In this document: piece by piece, positions 33,712 through 41,923 of the stretch | How positions within the stretch are numbered: position 1 is the stretch's first letter | Layout: each line of letters begins with the position of its first letter | Assembly: GCF_003206065.1 (NCBI RefSeq) | Contig: NZ_PZJQ01000005.1 | Coordinates: 712,761-776,760 of the forward strand | Direction of reading: 5' to 3' | Length of the DNA stretch: 64,000 bases | Origin: Salinicola halimionae | Lineage (GTDB): Bacteria > Pseudomonadota > Gammaproteobacteria > Pseudomonadales > Halomonadaceae | The notes under the pieces: generated by a model | Told to the model about the DNA's origin: nothing | The model's database searches: none | The model's input: only the letters and a program-made list of their open reading frames with translations | Translations under genes and position numbers: made by a program

Positions 33712-34329
33712 ATGGGCGGTGGAAGGTGGTCTTTCATGTCTGTTTTTCATTTCATGCTACGAGCCATCATACCCGTCATATTGGTGCTTGGAGCTGCTTA
33801 CCAGGCTCGCTCCGCTGAACCTGCTCATGATGCGAAGCCGGTGATGGATCATTTGCTGAGATTGGTTGCTGAGCGTCTTGCCATCGCATCGGATGTCGCA
33901 GAGGCTAAATGGAATTCTGGTGATTCCATCGATGCGCCGGCACGGGAAGCAAAAATTTTAGATCGGGTCGTGGTCGAAGCCACACGAGCGGGTATCGATG
34001 AGTCATTTGCCCTGGAATTTTTCAGGCACCAGTTTGACGCTAGTAAAATCATTCAGCATCGACTCCATGACCGATGGGAACGAATGAAACACCCACCCTT
34101 TGACGCTCCGCCGAGCCTTGCCGAAGATATCCGCCCCAAGCTCGATCATCTGACGCCACAATTGATTGATTCGCTCCGAGATTTCAAACGCATTACCGTC
34201 GATGCGAGTATTAGGCGATATATTGAAAACCGGTCCGAGATCTTGATAAACGACGGAATAGGAGGTACGGCAAGAGGCGTCGCATTGCGTCCTTTGCTAG
34301 AAGCTTCTGTCTTGAATGAATCGTTTTGA
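33712..34329 (+). CDS. Exported AroQ-gamma chorismate mutase
   Basis: The 205-residue protein has a signal peptide (hydrophobic residues ~12-30, cleavage after ARSA). The mature part fits the secreted AroQ-gamma family: LLRLVAERLAIASDVAEAKW, DAPAREAKILDRVV, FALEFFRHQFDASKIIQ, then a helical C-terminal extension. The enzyme acts in the periplasm or outside, where its role is unclear; in some pathogens it has been linked to host interaction. GGAGG precedes the ATG at 33712; MSVFHFML at 33736 is an alternative. A tandem pair of both chorismate mutase types is unusual. Confidence 0.85.
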   Translation: MGGGRWSFMSVFHFMLRAIIPVILVLGAAYQARSAEPAHDAKPVMDHLLRLVAERLAIASDVAEAKWNSGDSIDAPAREAKILDRVVVEATRAGIDESFALEFFRHQFDASKIIQHRLHDRWERMKHPPFDAPPSLAEDIRPKLDHLTPQLIDSLRDFKRITVDASIRRYIENRSEILINDGIGGTARGVALRPLLEASVLNESF

Positions 34330-34496
34330 ATAATTCGGCTTGGATAAATCGTTGTGAATAAATAGAAGTGCAGACTGGTAGCCGGTCGAAAAAGAGCAGG
34401 TCGAAAATGGCTTTCTGTGGAGCCTCTGTTCACGTTTTCTTTTCTATCAACTCTAGCCTGGCTTCACCGGCACGGCGGGCCGATCTTGACAAATAT

Positions 34497-34512
34497 TCTA
34501 CTAGAAGGTAGA
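34497..34512. promoter_or_regulatory. CTACC/GGTAG operator, site 2 (tetR leader)
   Basis: TCTACTAGAAGGTAGA overlaps the ribosome site of the tetR gene at 34514. It carries the half-site GAAGGTAG also seen at 33142-33149 and the CTACTAG string seen at 35244-35250 and 37718-37724. Confidence 0.6.
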
Positions 34513-34513
34513 T

Positions 34514-35110
34514 ATGCCAATCATGACCAATCCCACAAGTACCGCTGACAAAATCCTTCAATGCGCGCGCTCCCTGATCATCGCTGGGGGATACAACGGC
34601 TTCAGCTATGCAGACATCGCTGAAGTCGTAGGCATTCGCAAGGCGAGCATCCACCATCATTTTCCCAGCAAGGTCGATCTGGTTCGGACGCTTCTGGAGC
34701 AATATCGTGAAGAGGCAAAGGCGGGGATCGCCGCACTGGAACGTTATAACCCTGACCCCGCGGATCAACTCCGCGCCTATACGGATTACTGGGCGACGTG
34801 TATCGCTGATCCCACGAGTGCTTTCTGTGTATGCGCCTTGCTCGCGAGCCAGATACCCGTGCTGCCGCCGGAGATCGTGGTCGAGGTCCGTGCGCATTTC
34901 CGCACGTTATCGGCGTGGCTGACCGCTGTCCTGGAGGAGGGCGCGACACAGGAGAGGTTCGTTCTTTCCGGTACCGCTCGATCCGAGGCGGAGGGATTCG
35001 TGGCTGGCGTGCACGGAGCGATGCTGTCGGCTCGGGCCTACGGCGATGACAAGGTGTTCAAGGTCGTCACCGATTCCTTGATCGAGAGGTTAATGGCGGA
35101 TCGGTCATGA
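34514..35110 (+). CDS. TetR/AcrR-family regulator of the 33-38 kb cluster
   Basis: The 198-residue protein has an N-terminal helix-turn-helix (DKILQCARSLIIAGGYNGFS, EVVGIRKASIHHHFPSK) and a C-terminal domain with VCALLASQIPVLPPEIVVEV. The ATG at 34514 has GAAGG at short spacing; an ATG at 34523 is possible. The repeated CTACC/GGTAG motif before this gene and before its neighbours suggests it controls itself, the genes at 35272-37641, the gene at 37729 and perhaps the chorismate mutases. Confidence 0.88.
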   Translation: MPIMTNPTSTADKILQCARSLIIAGGYNGFSYADIAEVVGIRKASIHHHFPSKVDLVRTLLEQYREEAKAGIAALERYNPDPADQLRAYTDYWATCIADPTSAFCVCALLASQIPVLPPEIVVEVRAHFRTLSAWLTAVLEEGATQERFVLSGTARSEAEGFVAGVHGAMLSARAYGDDKVFKVVTDSLIERLMADRS

Positions 35111-35150
35111 ACCGGTCCGGTAAGCAAAAATTGGCTCATCATCCCATTTA

Positions 35151-35168
35151 TCTACCATTCAGTAGGTA
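35151..35168. promoter_or_regulatory. CTACC/GGTAG operator, site 3
   Basis: CTACCATTCAGTAGGTAG is an imperfect palindrome almost identical to the site at 33132. It lies about 105 bases before the periplasmic protein gene. Confidence 0.65.
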
Positions 35169-35239
35169 GACAAACGGTTTGACTGCTGTTAGCCTTGTGT
35201 CGGCAGGCAGATAAATCCGCTCTTGTTAGGCTAAATTAC

Positions 35240-35257
35240 CTATCTACTAGTAGATAG
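35240..35257. promoter_or_regulatory. CTACC/GGTAG operator, site 4 (perfect palindrome)
   Basis: CTATCTACTAGTAGATAG is a perfect 18-base palindrome 14 bases before the start of the gene at 35272. Its half-site GTAGATAG differs by one base from GTAGGTAG of site 3. Confidence 0.8.
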
Positions 35258-35271
35258 CATGGAGAATCGAA

Positions 35272-35883
35272 ATGTTACGTCAATTTGTAGTGGGTTGCTT
35301 CACGGCTGCAGCCATTGGCTCAGCGGCTTTCGCTCAAAGCGCCATGGCTGAGCCAATGAACGTGCGCGGCGATGTGGTCAGTTTCAGCGATCAGACGTTG
35401 AAGGTGGATACACGTGAAGGTCAGACCGTCGACATTGCGCTTGCAGAAGGAGCAATGGTTTCGGGTGTTGCTCGCGCTGCCATTACCGATATCAAGCCCG
35501 GCGATTATGTCGGTATCGCTTCGCTTCCCATGAAGAACGGCGGCAGTGGTGCTCTCGAGGTACTGATATTCCCACCAGCTCTGAAGGGCGCAAGCGAGGG
35601 CAGTTTCGGTTGGGATCTGAAGCCCCAAAGCACCATGACCAACGCCACGGTCGCAGACGCTGTCAAAGGTGTGGATGGCCGCACCGTTACCGTCACTTAT
35701 CACGGAAAAGATAAGAAAATCAGCATCCCTGAAGGAACGCCCGTCGTTACCCTTGCACCAGCCACCAAGGCTGATCTTAAGTCGGGAGCAGTCGTTTTCG
35801 TCCCCGTCGAGAAAAGCACGGATGACAGCTTGACCGCGAAGCAGGTCGTCGTTGGCACCAATGGTGTCATCCCGCCGATGTGA
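35272..35883 (+). CDS. Periplasmic protein of the DUF5666 kind (tentative)
   Basis: The 203-residue protein has a signal peptide (residues 1-26, ending SAMA-E). The mature part is beta-rich with repeats of a small barrel: MNVRGDVVSFSDQTLKVDT, ITDIKPGDYVGIASLP, then a second unit VDGRTVTVTYHGKDKKI and DLKSGAVVFVPVEKS. That layout recalls DUF5666/OB-like modules. It is the first gene of an operon with the cytochrome b and molybdoenzyme genes and may be an accessory or substrate-binding protein for them. GGAGAATCGAA precedes the ATG. Confidence 0.65.
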   Translation: MLRQFVVGCFTAAAIGSAAFAQSAMAEPMNVRGDVVSFSDQTLKVDTREGQTVDIALAEGAMVSGVARAAITDIKPGDYVGIASLPMKNGGSGALEVLIFPPALKGASEGSFGWDLKPQSTMTNATVADAVKGVDGRTVTVTYHGKDKKISIPEGTPVVTLAPATKADLKSGAVVFVPVEKSTDDSLTAKQVVVGTNGVIPPM

Positions 35884-35998
35884 CTGCAGGCCGCCATCGT
35901 CCTGGCTGGACTCAAGATTTTGCCAGGCCGATGGCGCATTCGATCTCGCAAACGTTGCGCTGTTCCGATCGACGCCGCAAACCCACCAGGACCGACTC

Positions 35999-36871
35999 AT
36001 GAACCAGGAGACACCACCGCTCCGATCGACACCACCGCAATCGGCACCGCGGGGGACCACCGTCTTTATCCGACGCCATTCCGTGGTGACGCGCTTATCG
36101 CACTGGCTGAACGTGCTGTGCCTGAGCTTTCTGCTAATGAGCGGTCTTCAGATATTCAACGCCTACCCGCAACTCCACTGGGGTCAATACGGCATGGATT
36201 CCGATCCTGCCTTTCTCACGGTAGGAGCGGGCGAAAGCCATGGGGCGCCGCACGGCTTCGTCAGGATCGGCAGTGTCTCCGTGCCCACCACGGGTGTTCT
36301 GGGCCTGTCGAAGGTTGAGGGCGAGTGGGCACCGCAAGCGTTTCCGACTTGGCTTACGTTCCCGTCCTATCAGGACCTTGCCGCTGGCCGGAACTGGCAT
36401 TTCTTTTTCGCCTGGGTGTTCGTCATCAACGGTCTTATCTACTTGGGATACGGCGTTCTGAGCGGGCATTTTCATCGGGATTTGGCGGTGAAGCGGCATG
36501 AAATCGCACCGCGTCATTTCTGGCGGGAAATCGTCGATCATGCTCGCTTGCGCTTCCCTGCCGGGGAAGATGCCCGGCACTATAACGTGCTTCAGAAGCT
36601 GGCCTATATCGGAGTCTTTGCCGGGCTGCTTCCTCTGATGATCTTGACCGGATTGACTCTGTCCCCAGGCATTGACGCCGCGTTTCCGGTCCTCCTCGAC
36701 CTCTTCGGTGGTCGCCAGTCCGCTCGCTCGCTTCACTTCATCACCGCCTCGCTGCTGGTCGTGTTCGTGATCGTTCACGTCGCCATGGTCATCCTGTCAG
36801 GACCCTGGAACAACCTGCGTTCGATGGTCACGGGTCGCTATGCGATCCGCAAGAAGGAGTCTGATGCATGA
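35999..36871 (+). CDS. Membrane cytochrome b (b561/hydrogenase type)
   Basis: The 290-residue membrane protein has heme-type histidines in RHSVVTRLSHWLNVLCL, NWHFFFAWVFV, and LHFITASLLVVFVIVHVAMV. About four to five transmembrane helices are visible, with a large loop after helix 1 (HWGQYGMDSDP). Proteins of this type move electrons between quinones and a periplasmic oxidoreductase. CAGGA precedes the ATG at 35999; the longer frame overlaps the upstream gene. It overlaps the molybdoenzyme start by four bases. Confidence 0.87.
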   Translation: MNQETPPLRSTPPQSAPRGTTVFIRRHSVVTRLSHWLNVLCLSFLLMSGLQIFNAYPQLHWGQYGMDSDPAFLTVGAGESHGAPHGFVRIGSVSVPTTGVLGLSKVEGEWAPQAFPTWLTFPSYQDLAAGRNWHFFFAWVFVINGLIYLGYGVLSGHFHRDLAVKRHEIAPRHFWREIVDHARLRFPAGEDARHYNVLQKLAYIGVFAGLLPLMILTGLTLSPGIDAAFPVLLDLFGGRQSARSLHFITASLLVVFVIVHVAMVILSGPWNNLRSMVTGRYAIRKKESDA

Positions 36872-37641
36872 CAGGTCTTACACGCCGTCGCTTTCTGATC
36901 GGCAGCACTTTGGGGGTGAGCGCGCTCGCGCTGTCCGGCTGTGACAGGCTGGAACAGAATCCCGAAGTGGGAGGCGTGATTCGCTCCGCAGAGAAGCTGA
37001 CCATGAGAGCCCAGAGACTGCTTCTGGGCCGTGATGCACTCGCTCGCGAATTTGCCGAAACGGACATCTCGCCAGCGTTCCGCGTGAACGGAACCAGCGC
37101 CCCGGACAGCGAGGCGTATGCGCAGCTGGCCGAAGGCAACTTCGCACACTGGCGGTTGAAGATCGACGGGCTTGTCGACCGGCCGCTTGAGCTCTCGCTG
37201 GCAGATCTCAAGAAACTTCCCGCACGCACTCAGATCACTCGTCATGACTGCGTCGAAGGGTGGAGTGCCATTGCCAAATGGACCGGTGTTCCACTCGGGA
37301 GTCTCCTGGCAGCGAGCGGACTCAAGCCTACGGCGCGCTTCGCGGTCTTCCACTGCGCCGACGAGCTCGAAAAGACGCTCGATGGCAGTGGTCAATATTA
37401 TGAAAGCATCGACCTCATTGACGCTTTCCACCCGCAGACGATTCTCGCATACCGAATGAACGACCAGGATCTATCGGTGGGCCACGGCGCACCGCTGCGT
37501 CTTAGAGTCGAACGACAGCTGGGTTACAAGCAGGCCAAGTACATCATGCGCATCGCGATCGTCGACAGTTTCGCCGCCTTGTGGGGTGGCAACGGCGGCT
37601 TTTGGGAAGATCGGGGTTATGAATGGTACGCCGGAATTTGA
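36868..37641 (+). CDS. Exported molybdopterin-dependent oxidoreductase (sulfite-oxidase fold)
   Basis: The 257-residue protein starts with a Tat signal, TRRRFLIGSTLGVSALALSGC; the final Cys could make it a Tat lipoprotein. The oxidoreductase-Mo domain has the Mo-ligand Cys in ITRHDCVEGWSAIAKWTGV (about C128) and VGHGAPLRLRVERQLGYK. This is the YedY/sulfite-oxidase superfamily without a heme domain. Electrons would go to the cytochrome b encoded just upstream (ATGA overlap). The substrate is unknown. Confidence 0.88.
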   Translation: MTGLTRRRFLIGSTLGVSALALSGCDRLEQNPEVGGVIRSAEKLTMRAQRLLLGRDALAREFAETDISPAFRVNGTSAPDSEAYAQLAEGNFAHWRLKIDGLVDRPLELSLADLKKLPARTQITRHDCVEGWSAIAKWTGVPLGSLLAASGLKPTARFAVFHCADELEKTLDGSGQYYESIDLIDAFHPQTILAYRMNDQDLSVGHGAPLRLRVERQLGYKQAKYIMRIAIVDSFAALWGGNGGFWEDRGYEWYAGI

Positions 37642-37713
37642 GCGGTGCAGTCTGCCGATAACCAGTCCCCGTGGCCATGACGATAGGCGGGTGATTTTAT
37701 TTGTTTTTTAAGA

Positions 37714-37731
37714 CTACCTACTAGTCGGATG
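37714..37731. promoter_or_regulatory. CTACC/GGTAG operator, site 5
   Basis: CTACCTACTAGTCGGATG carries the left half-site CTACCTAC and the CTACTAG string of site 4. It overlaps the first possible ATG of the gene at 37729. Confidence 0.55.
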
Positions 37732-38316
37732 TCAATCATGAAGGGTTATGTGGACTTCACCGTTATCGGTCAGGAAGGTTGGCTAAAATCCTATTACTTC
37801 TTCCGTGCGGGGTTTTCGGCCATCTGGGTGGCTACTGCCTTCACCGCGGAGCGCGATGCGCCGATGCTCACGATGATCCTGCTCGTGCTGTATCCGGCCT
37901 GGGACGCGGCGGCCAACTTCATCGATGCGCAGCGCAGCGGCGGATGGGGCAGGAATCGGGTACAGTCCATCAATGTCTTCATCAGTGCTTTCACGGCACT
38001 CTCCGTGGTCGTCGCACTACAGATGAGCGATAACTCGGTGCTCGCCGTGTTCGGTGTCTGGGCGATTCTCTCGGGCCTGCTGCAACTGAGCATCGCCCTC
38101 GGGCGCTGGAAGCGTTGTGAGGCCTCGTGGGCCCTGGTGATGATCCTGAGCGGTCTTCAGTCTGCCTGGGCAGGCGCCTTTTTTCTCTGGCTGGCCCGAC
38201 TGCCAGCGCCACCCTTGATGACGACCGTGGCCTACTATGCGGCGCTGGGCGCCATCTATTTCCTGATCTCGGCAATAGGATTGTTCGTCAGCGAGCTGCG
38301 TCGCTCGGGCTTCTGA
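37729..38316 (+). CDS. DUF308-like integral membrane protein
   Basis: The protein has up to 195 residues and about six hydrophobic helices (from residue ~20). It resembles the HdeD/DUF308 group: YYFFRAGFSAIWVATAF, LYPAWDAAANFIDAQRSGGW and VFGVWAILSGLLQLSIALGRW. An ATG at 37738 is a second choice for the start. The operator over its leader ties it to the TetR-controlled cluster. Its function is unknown. Confidence 0.75.
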   Translation: MSIMKGYVDFTVIGQEGWLKSYYFFRAGFSAIWVATAFTAERDAPMLTMILLVLYPAWDAAANFIDAQRSGGWGRNRVQSINVFISAFTALSVVVALQMSDNSVLAVFGVWAILSGLLQLSIALGRWKRCEASWALVMILSGLQSAWAGAFFLWLARLPAPPLMTTVAYYAALGAIYFLISAIGLFVSELRRSGF

Positions 38317-38322
38317 TCGATC

Positions 38323-39279
38323 TCAATGCGACGAGACGTAATCCGATTTGGCGAAGGCCGGCGGTATCGCAAAGTTCTCCCGCATGCGCTTTGTTTCAGC
38401 GGCCGGCGTCAACCCGAAAAGCCGTTTGAATTCCCGATTGAACTGCGAAGGGCTCGCATAACCCACGGCATGGCAGGCGGTCTCGGCGGTCATTCCCTGA
38501 CGCACCATCAGCAAGCGCGCCTGATGCAGCCGCGTGGATTTCACGTACTGCATCGGCGAGGTGTGGGTAATGGTCTTGAAGTGGTTGTGGAACGTGGGAA
38601 CGCTCATGCCGGCTTCACCGGCGAGTTGCGCCAGATCGAGCGGCTGGGCGTAAGTCGCGTGAATACAGCGTAGCGCCTTGCCGATCTTTCCGAACTGCCC
38701 GCGCATGGCCAGCGCCGCTCGCATCGCATCGCCCTGTGCTCCGGTGAGCACGCGAAAATAGAGCTCCCTAACCAGCGCCGGGCCGAGAATCGTCGCCTCG
38801 AGCGGCTGGTTCATCGCTTCGAGAAAGCGCACCAGAGATGCCCGTAACGCCGGGTCCATGGGGCTGGACATCAAGCTCTGCGGTGCACTTGGCCGTGCTG
38901 TTACAGCATCGCGCTCGATCTCAATCATCAGTTCGGCGGCGAGCTGAAAGTCCAGGTGCATGTAGATGGCTAGCAGCGGGCGCTCCGGTGTCGCCTCGGT
39001 TTCCATCGTGAAGGGCACCGGCACCGAGACTGCCAGGTAGTGCTGCTCGTCGTACAGATACACCTGATTACCGAAAAACCCCCGTTTTCGCCCCTGACAT
39101 ACGAGTACGATGCCTGGATCGTACAGAACCGGAGTACGCGATAAGGGGCGATCTGAGCGCAGGATGCGCACGTCAGGCAGCGCGGTCAGGTTATAGCCCT
39201 CGTCCGGCGCCAGCGCCCGAAGCAATGCCACCATATGGTGCGGTTCAGCCGTCGGTGAAGTGACAATGGTCTTGTTCAT
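38323..39279 (-). CDS. AraC-family regulator with AraC_N domain
   Basis: The 318-residue regulator has an N-terminal AraC_N-type cupin (LYDPGIVLVCQGRKRGFFGN, YLAVSVPVPFTMETEATPERP). The C-terminal double helix-turn-helix includes DLAQLAGEAGMSVPTFHNHF and ETACHAVGYASPSQFNREF. This subfamily (YqhC-like) usually activates a neighbouring oxidoreductase gene in response to reactive carbonyls or similar; here the divergent SDR at 39393 is the likely target. Confidence 0.92.
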   Translation of the reverse strand: MNKTIVTSPTAEPHHMVALLRALAPDEGYNLTALPDVRILRSDRPLSRTPVLYDPGIVLVCQGRKRGFFGNQVYLYDEQHYLAVSVPVPFTMETEATPERPLLAIYMHLDFQLAAELMIEIERDAVTARPSAPQSLMSSPMDPALRASLVRFLEAMNQPLEATILGPALVRELYFRVLTGAQGDAMRAALAMRGQFGKIGKALRCIHATYAQPLDLAQLAGEAGMSVPTFHNHFKTITHTSPMQYVKSTRLHQARLLMVRQGMTAETACHAVGYASPSQFNREFKRLFGLTPAAETKRMRENFAIPPAFAKSDYVSSH

Positions 39280-39392
39280 GCCGTATCGCGTGAGATGATA
39301 AGAATAGGCAATAAAACGAGAACAATAAGCCTGAAAGGAAGGAAATAAAAGGCGTAATGTGCAGCTCTCACTGATTCATTGGAGCTATTGCC

Positions 39393-40241
39393 ATGTCGTC
39401 CAGCAAATCGTCGTCCAACAAACTCATTCTCATCACCGGCGTCAGCAGCGGCTTTGGCCGGGCGCTGGCTCAGGAAGCGCTGGCTAACGGTCATCGCGTC
39501 GTCGGCACGGTCCGCAACGAACACGCCAGGCAAGCGTTCGAGCAGCTCGACCCAGCGAACACGGTGGGCCGAGTGCTTGACGTGACCGACTTCGATGCCA
39601 TCGACGGTGTCGTGGCCGACATCGAGGCGAGCGTCGGGCCGATCGACGTTCTCGTCAACAATGCCGGCTACGGCCATGAAGGGATCATGGAAGAGTCCAC
39701 GCTGGCCGAGATGCGTCGCCAGTTCGATGTGAACGTATTCGGGGCGGTTGCCGTGACGAAGGCAGTGTTGCCCTACATGCGTGTTCGCCGAAGCGGACAT
39801 ATCCTCAACATCACCTCGATGGGCGGCTTCATCACCATGCCTGGGATTGCCTATTACTGCGGCAGCAAGTTTGCGCTGGAAGGGATTTCCGAGGTGCTCG
39901 GCAAGGAAGTGAAGCCGTTCAATATCCACGTCACCGCCGTGGCCCCCGGCTCGTTTCGCACCGACTGGGCCGGCCGTTCGATGTCCCGTACGCCGCGCTC
40001 GATTCCCGACTATGACGCGCTGTTCGATCCGATCCGGCGTGCCCGCGAGGAGAAGAGCGGCCAGCAACTCGGCGATCCGGCAAAGGCTGCCCGCGCGATG
40101 CTGGCAGTGATCGACAGCGAAATGCCGCCGGCACATCTGCTACTGGGCAGCGACGCGCTTGGACTGGTGCGTGAAAAACTGTCAGCGATGAGCGACGAGA
40201 TCCAGGCATGGGAAACGCTCACGCGTTCGACCGATGGCTGA
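39393..40241 (+). CDS. Short-chain dehydrogenase/reductase
   Basis: The 282-residue SDR has ITGVSSGFGRALA (residues 14-26), NNAGYGHEG, NITSMGG and YYCGSK with the Tyr/Lys pair, then VAPGSFRTDWAG. It is similar in kind to the SDR at 26624. GGAG lies before the ATG. It is divergent from the AraC regulator across a 113-base AT-rich gap that should hold both promoters. Confidence 0.88.
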   Translation: MSSSKSSSNKLILITGVSSGFGRALAQEALANGHRVVGTVRNEHARQAFEQLDPANTVGRVLDVTDFDAIDGVVADIEASVGPIDVLVNNAGYGHEGIMEESTLAEMRRQFDVNVFGAVAVTKAVLPYMRVRRSGHILNITSMGGFITMPGIAYYCGSKFALEGISEVLGKEVKPFNIHVTAVAPGSFRTDWAGRSMSRTPRSIPDYDALFDPIRRAREEKSGQQLGDPAKAARAMLAVIDSEMPPAHLLLGSDALGLVREKLSAMSDEIQAWETLTRSTDG

Positions 40242-40502
40242 TGGCAAAACCGGCTTACCTGCGGTGTCGTTTCTTCTGGGAGCGACACCGAAGCCTGACG
40301 CCGGTGCGATGCAGGTCCGTCTTATCGCTTATCACCGGGCTGCAGAAGCTCACCGGCTCGCGGCTTTCATTCTAGCGTTAGCGCTACTTTCAGGAGGCAG
40401 CGCCGGCGAACTCAAGCACGGCCGCTGCAGCTGCTCTCCTACCACGCCGACGTGCTCAATGGCACCGACGCGACCAGCTGCGCAACCTGGCATTTGTTTC
40501 CG
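40242..40502. other. Gap between two convergent SDR genes
   Basis: This 261-base GC-rich stretch has no gene with a ribosome site and no clear terminator. Nothing supported. Confidence 0.35.
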
Positions 40503-41210
40503 TCAACGCTCCAGAGGCAATTGGTATATCTCGGGAGAGTCGGAGAGCGACTGATGCACGCTGCGGGAAATCTCGTCGGCGAGCACCTCTCTCGCATTCG
40601 CCTCTAGCGCTGCATAGGTCGTAGCCACGACCTCGCCAGGGGCGGTCTTGGGCACATCCAAATCGCGGGTGAGATCGGTGTCGATAAAGCCGACATGTAG
40701 CGCCAATACCTGGGTGTGCTGCTCGGTGAGCGCGTGTCGTAGGCCATTTGTCAGCGACCAGGCAGCGGCCTTGCTGATACCGTAGGTGCTAAGAAATGGC
40801 GTATTGATCCAACTGGCGACCGAGAGCACGTTGATAATTCCGCCACCACCATTGGCCTTCAGCACGGGTGCAAAGGCCTGTGTGACACGCAATGGGCCGA
40901 ATAAATTCACCGCCAACTCTGCTTGCATGGCGATTTCCGCCTCAGCATCGAGAAGCGGACGCGAGTCAGCAATGCCGGCGTTGTTGACCAGTAGGGTGAC
41001 GTCATTGCAGCGCTTGGCCGCGGTCTGCACCTCGTCAGGTAAAGTCACGTCCATTTGAACCGGTATCACGCCCGGGATGGTTACTGCATCAGGGTTGCGC
41101 GCTGCGCCATAGACCTTTTTCGCGCCTAACGTCAGCGCGCATTCGGCAAAGGCCTTTCCCAGGCCGCGATTGGCGCCAGTCACGAGGACGACGGCATCTT
41201 TGAGTTTCAT
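40503..41210 (-). CDS. Short-chain dehydrogenase/reductase
   Basis: The 235-residue SDR has VTGANRGLGKAFAECAL (residues 10-26), NNAGIADSRPLLD, the Ser in LSVASWINTPF and YGISK. The tail (LSDSPEIYQLPLER) is family-typical. GGGAGA precedes the ATG. It is divergent from the TetR gene at 41306, which most likely controls it. Confidence 0.88.
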   Translation of the reverse strand: MKLKDAVVLVTGANRGLGKAFAECALTLGAKKVYGAARNPDAVTIPGVIPVQMDVTLPDEVQTAAKRCNDVTLLVNNAGIADSRPLLDAEAEIAMQAELAVNLFGPLRVTQAFAPVLKANGGGGIINVLSVASWINTPFLSTYGISKAAAWSLTNGLRHALTEQHTQVLALHVGFIDTDLTRDLDVPKTAPGEVVATTYAALEANAREVLADEISRSVHQSLSDSPEIYQLPLER

Positions 41211-41249
41211 GGCTTTCTCCCGTGAAGACTATTGGGCGTACTTCTCGAA

Positions 41250-41287
41250 TGACACCACCAATCTAGCCTGATAGATTACGAGTGTCA
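41250..41287. promoter_or_regulatory. Nested inverted repeats between SDR and tetR
   Basis: Inner arms AATCTA/TAGATT (41260-41265, 41272-41277) are perfect with six bases between. Outer arms TGACAC (41250-41255) and GTGTCA (41282-41287) are also perfect and centred on the same axis. A TetR dimer operator for the divergent pair is likely. Confidence 0.65.
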
Positions 41288-41305
41288 TCTAAAAAGAGTT
41301 GAAAG

Positions 41306-41857
41306 ATGAGTCGAGTTTCCAAGGAACGTGCTGCCCTCAATCGCGAAGCCGCTGTGGTGGCGGCTTCCGCCCTGATCCGCGAAAAAGGACTGAACGGTAT
41401 CGGCGTGCGAGAGCTGATGGCGTCGGTGGGTCTGACCCAGGGCGCTTTGTCGAAGCAATTCGGTAGCAAGGAACGACTGGCGGCCGAGGCCTGTCGTCAC
41501 GCTTTCGAGAGCGCGAGCGAAGCATTGAGCGCTGCTGCGGGCGCGAACGATGGCGATCAGCCGAGGCGTCTGACCGCGTTTTATCTCGAACCCAAGGCGG
41601 CGCATCGGAGCTGCCCTATGGCGATGCTCTCGTTGGACGCCGCGCGCTGTCCGCAGGAGAGCGCTTTTCGTCAAGCCTATGATGAGGGACTCAGCGCGAT
41701 GATCACCGACTTCACCGGCAATCCACCGTCACGGGACCGTTTGGCGCTGGTTGCTGCTTGGGTGGGTGCGGCCCTGTTGATCAACGCCACGCAGGACGAG
41801 GCGCTGATCTTGCAGATTAGGCAGGCCGTCGAGCAACTGAGCGAGACGATAGCCTAG
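41306..41857 (+). CDS. TetR-family regulator
   Basis: This 183-residue protein has an N-terminal helix-turn-helix (ASALIREKGLNGIGVRELMA, VGLTQGALSKQFGSKERL) and a C-terminal domain with SCPMAMLSLDAARC. The Cys pair in that domain could sense electrophiles, as in NemR-like repressors, but this is speculation. It is divergent from an SDR gene with nested palindromes between them. Confidence 0.88.
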   Translation: MSRVSKERAALNREAAVVAASALIREKGLNGIGVRELMASVGLTQGALSKQFGSKERLAAEACRHAFESASEALSAAAGANDGDQPRRLTAFYLEPKAAHRSCPMAMLSLDAARCPQESAFRQAYDEGLSAMITDFTGNPPSRDRLALVAAWVGAALLINATQDEALILQIRQAVEQLSETIA

Positions 41858-41923
41858 TTGGATTCCGCTGATGCAGTGGCGGGAAAGCGCTTGCGGTGGC
41901 GGGCGTCACGAAAATGGCAAGAC

